Shown one piece after another: positions 57,195 through 64,000 of a DNA stretch of 64,000 nucleotides (the stretch's first letter is position 1; each line of letters begins with the position of its first letter). Made by a program: the position numbers and the translations under genes. The stretch is from Actinomycetota bacterium (lineage in GTDB: Bacteria > Actinomycetota > Acidimicrobiia > Acidimicrobiales > Acidimicrobilacustridaceae), in assembly GCA_016185305.1 (NCBI GenBank), contig JACPNV010000005.1:29328-93327 (forward strand), read 5' to 3'. Below the pieces are notes generated by a model. That model made no database searches. It had not been told where the DNA came from and saw only the letters and a list, made by a program, of their open reading frames with translations.

Positions 57195-58928
57195 ATGTCA
57201 CCGAAGCCGTCCGCCGCGATCATGCGACTCGTCCTGGCCGCCGCGGCAGTGGCCACACTCACCGCGACGGTGGGCTGCGCGAAGGACACCACGGCTCCCG
57301 AGCAGTCGACCGACACGACCAACAGGGCTGGTCAGGTTGCCGTGTCGGTCCCGGCGAAGAGCCAGCAGCCCAAGATGGGCGGCAGCCTGACCTACGGCAT
57401 CGAGGCCGAGACCGACGGCTTCGACCCGACCAGCAACCGGTGGGCCATCTCCGGTCTGCTCATCGCCAACGCGGTCTTCGACCCGATCGCCGCGTTCGAC
57501 GAGAACAAGCAACCCCAGCCGTACCTCGCGGAGAAGTTCGAGCCCAGCGCCGACTTCAAGCAGTGGACCATAAAGGGTCGCCCGAACATCAAGTTCCAGA
57601 ACGGCCAGCCGCTCGACTCCGCGGCCGCGAAGAAGTTCACGCTCGCGATCAAGAACTCACTGTTGACCGGTCCTGCGGCGCGGCCCATCGACACGGTCGA
57701 CATCGTCGACAACCTGACCATCCGCATCAACATGACCCAGCCGTGGGTGGCGTTCCCGGCGTTGCTGACCGGGCAGGGCGGTCTCATCCCGGCGCCTGAG
57801 CAACTCGACAGATCGGCGGCGAAGGATCCCGCGGCCTCGACCCAGCCCATCGGAACCGGGCCGTTCGTGTTCAAGGACTACATCCGCGACAGCAAGTTCG
57901 TGGCGACCAAGAACCCCGACTACTGGCAGAAGGACGGGTCGGGCCAGACGCTGCCATACCTCGACTCGATCACCTTCCGGCCCATCCCCGACGGGCAGAG
58001 CCGCGTCTCGTCGCTGCTCAACGGCGACATCGACGTGATGCACGACTCCAACTACAACAAGGTCGAGCTTCTGAAGGCGCAGGCCGACGCGGGGAACATC
58101 CAGTACTTCCAGGGCGGGGGCGAGGACGAAGAGACCTTCGCCATGATCAACGTGCAGGAAGAGCCGCTCAAGGACAAGAGCCTGCGGCAAGCGCTCGCGT
58201 ACGCGACGAACCGGCAGGAGATCGACAGCATCACGGGCGCGCCGCCCGAACAGGACGCCGACAGTCCCTTCTCCAAAGACGGCGACTGGTACGTCGACCC
58301 GAACTTCCCGAAGTTCGATCTCGCGAAGGCCACGAGCCTCGTCGACGCGTGGAAGGCGGCGAACGGCGGGCAGGCACCCAAGTTCACGTTCAGCACGACC
58401 CCCGAGCCGGACAACACCAGGGTCGCCCAGGCCCTCCAGGAGCAGTGGAAGCAGGCCGGGTTCGACGTGACCCTCGAGACCGGTGAGCAGACCAAGATCA
58501 TCCTCAATGCGGTGACCGCGCAGTACCAGGCCGTGCTGTTCCGCCAGTTCTCGGCGCCCGACCCCGACGGCGAGACCCACTGGTGGCTCGGCGTCAACGC
58601 CGCGCCGAAAGGGCAGCTCGGCTTGAACTTCGCGCGCATCAACGATCCGGCGCTCGACGCCGCGCTGTACAAGGGCCGGAGCAGCCCGAACCTTGCTGAC
58701 CGCAAGGCCGCGTACGCGGACGTCGCCAAGATCTTCGCCGACCTGGTGCCCTACGTCTGGCTGTCGCACACGCGGTGGAACATCGCCACCACCAACGACG
58801 TGCGCGACATCCTCAACCAGAGGCTTCCGGTCGCGAACCCCGACGGCACGGTCACCGCGACCGGCGCGCCGTCGTTGCCGGTGCAGGCCGGCGTCCACCG
58901 CATCACCTACGCGTGGAAAGACGTCTGA
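57195..58928 (+). CDS. ABC transporter substrate-binding lipoprotein (family 5, peptide/nickel type)
   Basis: LTATVGCAKD lipobox; GGSLTYGIEAETDGFDPTSN; GTGPFVFKDYIRDSKFVATKNPDYW. Confidence 0.93.
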   Translation: MSPKPSAAIMRLVLAAAAVATLTATVGCAKDTTAPEQSTDTTNRAGQVAVSVPAKSQQPKMGGSLTYGIEAETDGFDPTSNRWAISGLLIANAVFDPIAAFDENKQPQPYLAEKFEPSADFKQWTIKGRPNIKFQNGQPLDSAAAKKFTLAIKNSLLTGPAARPIDTVDIVDNLTIRINMTQPWVAFPALLTGQGGLIPAPEQLDRSAAKDPAASTQPIGTGPFVFKDYIRDSKFVATKNPDYWQKDGSGQTLPYLDSITFRPIPDGQSRVSSLLNGDIDVMHDSNYNKVELLKAQADAGNIQYFQGGGEDEETFAMINVQEEPLKDKSLRQALAYATNRQEIDSITGAPPEQDADSPFSKDGDWYVDPNFPKFDLAKATSLVDAWKAANGGQAPKFTFSTTPEPDNTRVAQALQEQWKQAGFDVTLETGEQTKIILNAVTAQYQAVLFRQFSAPDPDGETHWWLGVNAAPKGQLGLNFARINDPALDAALYKGRSSPNLADRKAAYADVAKIFADLVPYVWLSHTRWNIATTNDVRDILNQRLPVANPDGTVTATGAPSLPVQAGVHRITYAWKDV

Positions 58929-59011
58929 AGCATCTGATCTGGTGCGGCGGGCGCAGCTACGTCGATGACGGGTCGTCGATCGGGCGCGGGCAAGCGCGTA
59001 GGGTTGCCAAC

Positions 59012-60130
59012 ATGGCGCGTGCGGCGTCGAAGAAGTCTCCCGACCTCCGGCAGGACGAGCTGCCCGGTCTGCGCGCGGCCGCGCCGGCCTCCCGGTCGCG
59101 CCACAGAGACGTCCGCCTGACCCACTGGGCGACCGAGGCCGGCAACGCGGCGAAGTGGGGCCGCACGGGTCTCCTCGAGTTGCTCGGTGGCGTCGCTTCC
59201 GAGCCGACCGGGGTCCTGGCCGGACTCGATCCCTACGACGACGCCGGGGTGGTGCGGCTGACCGACGAACTCGCACTCGTGTCGACCGCGACACTGCTCC
59301 CGCCGCTGGTCGACGATCCCGCCGCGTTCGGCGCGGTCGCCGCGGCCCACGCGTGCAGCAACGTCTTCGCCATGGGGGGCCGGGTCGTGTCCGCGCTCCA
59401 CCTCGCCGCGTTTCCAGACGACCTTCCCGCCCCATCGATCAGAGCGATGTTCAAGGCGGCGGCTGCGGTCGTGGCCGAGGCGGGCGGCGCGGTGGTCGGC
59501 GGCCAGACCATCCGGGCTGACGAACCGGTCTTCGGTCTGGCGGTGCAAGGCCTCGTTCATCCCGATCACGTCCTCGTCAGGGCGGGCGCTCGCCCCGGCG
59601 ACGTCGTCGTGCTGTCCAAGCCCATCGGCACCGGCATCGTCCTCGCTGGCGGCAGCGACGACGAGAAGGCGCGGGTTGTCGACGGCATGCGCATGCTCAA
59701 CCGCGGCGCCGCGGCGCGCCTGGCTGAAGCTGGCGCGGCCTGCCATGCCGTGACCGACGTGAGTGGCTTCGGATTGCTGGGCACGGTCTTCGAGCTGGCT
59801 GAGCGTTCCGGTGTGTGCGTGCTCATCGACGCGGAGATGGTTCCGTGCTACCGCGGCGCCAAACAGCTTGCCGCGAGCGGCGCGCGCGCGTCCGGTGCAG
59901 TCGACAACCGCTCGTCGTTCGGGCCGCTCGTGTCGATCGGTACTGATGTCGCGGGCGCGATGGAAGCTCTGGCGTTCGACCCGCAGACGTCGGGCGGCCT
60001 GCTGGCCGCGGTCGAACCAGATGACGTGGCCACCCTGGTCGGCGCCGGCTTCCGCCCGATCGGCACCGTGCGCGAGGCCGAGGTCGATGAGGAGGGCTAC
60101 GCGACCGAGTCTCTGGTGCACGTCACCTAG
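59012..60130 (+). CDS. SelD-like (selenide, water dikinase / AIR-synthase fold) protein with altered active site
   Basis: NVFAMGGRVVSALHLAAFP; VVGGQTIRADEPVFGLAVQGLVHP; VTDVSGFGLLGTVFELAE; FDPQTSGGLLAAV. Confidence 0.8.
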   Translation: MARAASKKSPDLRQDELPGLRAAAPASRSRHRDVRLTHWATEAGNAAKWGRTGLLELLGGVASEPTGVLAGLDPYDDAGVVRLTDELALVSTATLLPPLVDDPAAFGAVAAAHACSNVFAMGGRVVSALHLAAFPDDLPAPSIRAMFKAAAAVVAEAGGAVVGGQTIRADEPVFGLAVQGLVHPDHVLVRAGARPGDVVVLSKPIGTGIVLAGGSDDEKARVVDGMRMLNRGAAARLAEAGAACHAVTDVSGFGLLGTVFELAERSGVCVLIDAEMVPCYRGAKQLAASGARASGAVDNRSSFGPLVSIGTDVAGAMEALAFDPQTSGGLLAAVEPDDVATLVGAGFRPIGTVREAEVDEEGYATESLVHVT

Positions 60131-60315
60131 TAGGCGCTTGGCGCTTGCGGCCAACGGATCGACAATTTGTTGGGGATGTGGCAGGCGCCTTCCGGTGGCG
60201 CGACCGCCAGGGAGCCCGCCGGTGATGGGGAGCGCTCGGAGCGTCAGCGGAGAGTGCGTGGGGGCGCAGCCCCAGGCAACTAGGCGCTTGGGAAGAGCGA
60301 TCGACAATTTGTTGG

Positions 60316-61840
60316 CTATGCGGCGGCTGGCGTGGCGATGGCGAGGTCCTCGAAGAGTTGGTGCATGTCGATCCGTAGTTGTTCGTAGTCACGGTCGACG
60401 GCGGTCCAGGTGGACGGTTTGCGGCCGAGACGCGGGTTGCGCACACCGGCGAGGATCGGCGCGATGACGTGGTCGCGAAGGGCGAGTGTGCCGGCGATGG
60501 TGCGGGCGGATTGGTCAGGGACGTGGTAGCGGCGGGAGCGGCCTGGTTTGTCGACGAGGTGTTTGGCGCGGAGCTTGCGGAGGTCGTAGGCACCTTGGCG
60601 GACGGTGTAGTTGTGGTCGGCCCAGCCGGTGAGGGCTCGCACCTTGTCGGTGAACTCGCCCGCGGTGAAGCCGTTGGGTGACACGGCGAGGGCGAGCGCG
60701 GCCGCGAGCGTGTGGCGTGACCGGGCCTTGTTGAGGTCGATGCCGCCGATGCGGCTGGCGCCGAGCTGGGAGGGGGCGGGTAGTTCGTCGAGGATCCCGT
60801 CGGGGACGAACGCGACGTCGACGCTCGCCTTTGCTGTAGGCCTTCAACGTCAAGCGACCGAAGTGGACCTTGAAGTTGGTGAGGTCATAGGTAGGTGTCC
60901 CGATCACGGCTTCGAGTCGTGGAGGCCCGCTGGCTCGGTTTCGGTGGGGTCGGGCCTTGGCGCCGAACAGGGTGCGGACCTTCGGGACGTCGAGCCGGGA
61001 GCGTGTCCGGTCCACGATGGCTTCGAAGGTTCGCTGCATCTGCGCGCCGTTGCGGAACAAGAAGTTGCGGGAGTACTCGACCTGGTAGATCGAGTAGTCA
61101 TAGACGAAGCGGCTCGCTTCTTGATCCGCGAGATCCAACCCGAAACACAGGCAGGCGGTGTAGATCCACCGGTCGCACACCTCGCGCAGTCGCCCTGCTG
61201 TCTCGGTTTGAGACACGGTGTCTGCGATCTGCGCGAGGCGCGCTGGTTCGGGTACGACAGTAAAGCAGTTGCCCTCCTTCCCGAAGCCGACGCCGGCTCT
61301 GGTGGCCGCGGCGGCGACGTAGTCGTGGCCATTCAGGATCACCTGCGCTCCGAACGGCGGGTGACCCGACATCTTGATCGTCACGTGACCCCACGTCGGG
61401 TCCAGGATGTGGAACGAGTAATGGTTCACGTACTGCGAGGTCTTCTCGATGTTGACGATGTGACCGGCGTTTGCTCGTCTCACCTTCCACACCGTGGCCG
61501 GCGCCCGCGCCACCAGCACCAAGAACACCCCCGAGCGCACGGGACCCGCGTCGAGATGCTCCTGGGCGATGAGATGCTTGCGTTCTCCGGCCTTGCACTC
61601 GATGACCGGCACGCCGTTGGCGTTCGCCCAACCCCGGACACGGCGAGCGAACCGGCCCGCGAGGCGCATCAGGTGCGTGTTGTCCAAATCGTCGTCGTCA
61701 CCCTGCCAGCGGCGCCACCACGTCCGGAACCCGCCCGGCGAATGACCCAGCGAGAAGTACGCGTTCAACACGATCCGGTCCACGCAGTCATACGTGCCGG
61801 CCAACAGATCGCTGTAGCGAGAAGAAAGCTCGTCAGGCAT
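60316..61840 (-). pseudogene. element-encoded protein with C-terminal winged-helix region; internal deletion plus frameshift near 60820
   Basis: N-part (61840-~60826) ...PTYDLTNFKVHFGRLTLKAYSKGE; C-part in another frame ..SVDVAFVPDGILDELPAPSQLGASRIGGIDLNKARSRHTLAAALALAVSPNGFTAGEFTDKVRALTG... Confidence 0.65.
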
Positions 61841-61887
61841 CCACCGACGCTACGGCCACCGACTCGAAACTGCCCACCGGCTCGCTG

Positions 61888-61949
61888 CACTGCCCCCGAA
61901 GGGGGCCACCGATCACGAGCGAGCGAAGCGAGTCTCGGGATCGGAGTAG
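61888..61949. repeat. terminal block B with GCCCCC-GAA-GGGGGC hairpin and mirror repeat GAGCGAAGCGAG
   Basis: Matches 33465-33524; stem retained with altered length and loop (GCCCC-GCA-GGGGC). Confidence 0.8.
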
Positions 61950-62055
61950 GCGCTTGCTCGTCGACCACGAAATGGCCGATCGTGACCAGCGCACGCCGAG
62001 CCACCTCGTTCGCGCTCATGGTGCAGCGCGGCCGAGGCCACTACGGTCGGGCGCG

Positions 62056-62628
62056 ATGACTGCGGCCGTGGAGAACGACAAGGACGCCCGCACCGGTCTG
62101 GGCGGCGCAACCCCCGTTCAGCTCGCCGGAGCGCTGGCGTGGAAGTCGGCGGCCTACGGTGCCCGCCAGACCGGCAAGGCGGTGCGGCAGCTTCCCAGGT
62201 TCGCCACGCGGGCTCGCCGGACGTTGCCGAGCGGGCCGCTCGCTCGGGCCGCGGAGCGCAACTTCTCGTTCTGGTCGACCGAGTCGCGGTCGTCGATCGC
62301 GTCCATCAGGTCGCACGCCTCGGCGTGGTCCATCTACTCGATGTTCTCGGGCGGTTCGGTGGGCTCGATCGGCAGCATCGGGTCGGTTCTCTCGGTGGGG
62401 TCGGCCGGCAGCCTGCTCTCGATCGGTTCGGCCGGCTCGATCCTGTCCATCGGCGCGGCCGGCAGCGTCCTCTCCATCGGCGGCGTGAACCAGCAGCCGT
62501 GGAACCGAGAACCGCCGACTGGCGAAGCCGGCGACGAGCTCTCCCTGACGGTCGTCGAGCACGGCGGCACGCTGCTCGGCGTGCTGGCTCTCGCCGCAGC
62601 AGGCCGATCGGCGCTGTCGGCGTCGTGA
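62056..62628 (+). CDS. hypothetical protein with short Ser/Gly/Ile repeats (possible beta-solenoid)
   Basis: SGGSVGSIGSIGSVLSVGSAGSLLSIGSAGSILSIGAAGSVLSIGG. Confidence 0.6.
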   Translation: MTAAVENDKDARTGLGGATPVQLAGALAWKSAAYGARQTGKAVRQLPRFATRARRTLPSGPLARAAERNFSFWSTESRSSIASIRSHASAWSIYSMFSGGSVGSIGSIGSVLSVGSAGSLLSIGSAGSILSIGAAGSVLSIGGVNQQPWNREPPTGEAGDELSLTVVEHGGTLLGVLALAAAGRSALSAS

Positions 62629-63377
62629 CCGGCGTCGTGACCCCGACCACCGGCCGCACGGCCAAGCCCATGCGCAAGGCGCTGCGGGCCAAGGCGCCGG
62701 GGCTGAAGGCGGAGCGTTCGCTCTGGGACGAAGGCCATGGGTTCGTCGTCGGTGTCGACGAGGTCGGCCGGGGTTCGTGGGCCGGGCCGCTGACGGTCGG
62801 CGCGGCGATCGTGCCGCGCGAGCGACGCGTCAACGGCGTGCGTGATTCGAAGATGCTGACCGAAGCCGAGCGCGAGAGGTTGTTCGATCGCCTGACCGAG
62901 TGGTGTGTGGCATGGGGTGTGGGCCATGCGTCGGAGACCGAATGCGACGAGCTCGGCATGTCCGAAGCGCAGCGGCTTGCGGCCCGGCGCGCCATCGAGG
63001 ATCTCGGTGTTGCGCCCGACCAGGTCCTGATCGACGGCAAGTGGGACTTCGTCGGCGGCGGCATCACGCGCACGATCGTGAAGGGCGATGCCACGTGCCT
63101 GTCGATCGCGACGGCGTCGATCCTCGCCAAGGTCACCCGCGATCGCATCATGCGGCAAGAGGCCCAGCACTTCCCTGGCTATGACTTCGAGTTCAACAAG
63201 GGCTACCCGTGCCCGCGCCACAAGGTCGCGTTGCAGGGCTACGGACCGACGTCGATCCACCGCCGCAGTTGGGTGTTCATGGACCACATCCACTGGTCAG
63301 GCGTGAACCGCTACGAGCGCCCGCTGCCGCCCGATCCGCAATTGAGCCTGTTCGACGAGCTCATCCCGGCGTCCTGA
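62625..63377 (+). CDS. rnhB: ribonuclease HII
   Basis: VVGVDEVGRGSWAGPLTVGAAIV; VRDSKMLTEAERERLF; LSIATASILAKVTRDRIM; GYPCPRHKVALQGYGPTSIHRRSW. Confidence 0.95.
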   Translation: MTGVVTPTTGRTAKPMRKALRAKAPGLKAERSLWDEGHGFVVGVDEVGRGSWAGPLTVGAAIVPRERRVNGVRDSKMLTEAERERLFDRLTEWCVAWGVGHASETECDELGMSEAQRLAARRAIEDLGVAPDQVLIDGKWDFVGGGITRTIVKGDATCLSIATASILAKVTRDRIMRQEAQHFPGYDFEFNKGYPCPRHKVALQGYGPTSIHRRSWVFMDHIHWSGVNRYERPLPPDPQLSLFDELIPAS

Positions 63378-63390
63378 GGTCGGCGTTGGG

Positions 63391-63412
63391 GGCGAGCGTG
63401 CGCACACTCGCC
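63391..63412. terminator. near-perfect palindrome GGCGAG-C-GTGCGCAC-A-CTCGCC
   Basis: Dyad 14 bp after the rnhB stop. Confidence 0.5.
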
Positions 63413-63442
63413 TGAAGCCGCGCCTAGCTAACCTTCAGTCGC

Positions 63443-64000
63443 ATGAGCATCATGGGGCGGCGGGCGTTTCTGGGGAGCATGGCGGCCACGGGGGCCGCGT
63501 TCGCGGTCGGCGCGCCGAGGTGGGCGTCGGCCGTAGAGCCACCGCTGCCGGGTCCGCCGTTCACGCTGGGCATAGCGAGCGGCGACCCGTTGCCGAACGC
63601 GGTCGTCTTGTGGACGCGCCTCGCTCCTGACCCGTTGAACGGCGGCGGCATGCCGGCCGCAGCGATCAACGTCGACTGGGAGGTCGCGGCCGACGAGCTG
63701 TTCGCCAACGTCGTCGTGTCGGGAAGCCTGAGCGCCGTCGCCGAGCATGCGCACAGCGTGCACGTCGACGCGACGGGGCTGTCTCCCGACACGTGGTACT
63801 TCTACCGGTTCAAGGCGGGCGGCTTCATCAGCCCGGTCGGGCACACGCGTACCGCGCCCGCTTCGGTGGCCTCTCCCTCGTCGATGAAGCTCGGCTTCGC
63901 GTCGTGCCAGTCGTGGACGAGCGGCTACTACACCGCGCACACGCACCTTGCCCAGGAGTCACTCGATGCCGTCTTCTTCCTCGGCGACTACATCTACGAA
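63443..64000 (+). CDS. phoD: alkaline phosphatase D-like protein (truncated by window end)
   Basis: Tat signal GRRAFLGSMAATGAAFAVG; FTLGIASGDPLPNAVVLWTRLAPDP; FASCQSW; FFLGDYIYE. Confidence 0.9.
   Translation, partial: MSIMGRRAFLGSMAATGAAFAVGAPRWASAVEPPLPGPPFTLGIASGDPLPNAVVLWTRLAPDPLNGGGMPAAAINVDWEVAADELFANVVVSGSLSAVAEHAHSVHVDATGLSPDTWYFYRFKAGGFISPVGHTRTAPASVASPSSMKLGFASCQSWTSGYYTAHTHLAQESLDAVFFLGDYIYE

Larger units (their letters stand above)
60129..61956. mobile_element. candidate single-gene mobile element bounded by 12-bp direct repeat AGTAGGCGCTTG
   Basis: AGTAGGCGCTTG at 60129-60140 and 61945-61956; blocks A and B inside the ends, both present as a gene-less pair at 33.4 kb. Confidence 0.6.

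Noticed and set aside
1-64000. CRISPR arrays, tRNA or rRNA genes
   Set aside because: No regularly spaced direct repeats, cloverleaf-like sequence or rRNA signatures noticed by eye; a tRNAscan/Infernal run would be decisive.

Overview
High-GC actinobacterial-type chromosome segment (codon usage and gene content suggest an Acidimicrobiia-like lineage; taxonomy is inferred). No rRNA, tRNA or CRISPR array was recognised. Core content: a lipid/CoA catabolic operon (about 0-7.9 kb), sigma factor/serine hydrolase/uppP, PhoH, HIT and acyltransferase genes, a WS/DGAT gene, a cofC-PIG-L pair, a MoxR-VWA cluster, gpsA, GH38, a SelD-like gene, rnhB and a phoD start. Accessory content is in four places: a toxin-antitoxin/decayed-toxin patch (27.2-30.4 kb), a lower-GC insert with transposon-like debris (32.8-34.7 kb), an island bounded by ~60-bp direct repeats (45.8-50.65 kb), and a candidate single-gene mobile element (60.13-61.96 kb). 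The most interesting signal is that last element: its two terminal sequence blocks recur, without the gene, at 33.39-33.53 kb, as a MITE or solo derivative would. Other notable items: cyclase-homology+cold-shock and ACP+GNAT domain fusions; a SelD homologue that appears to lack the catalytic Cys and other conserved acidic residues; an 11-nt triplication forming a chain of ATGA stop/start overlaps between cofC and the PIG-L gene; and several genes carrying in-frame stops, frameshifts or internal deletions. All family calls are from reading the translations; no searches were run.
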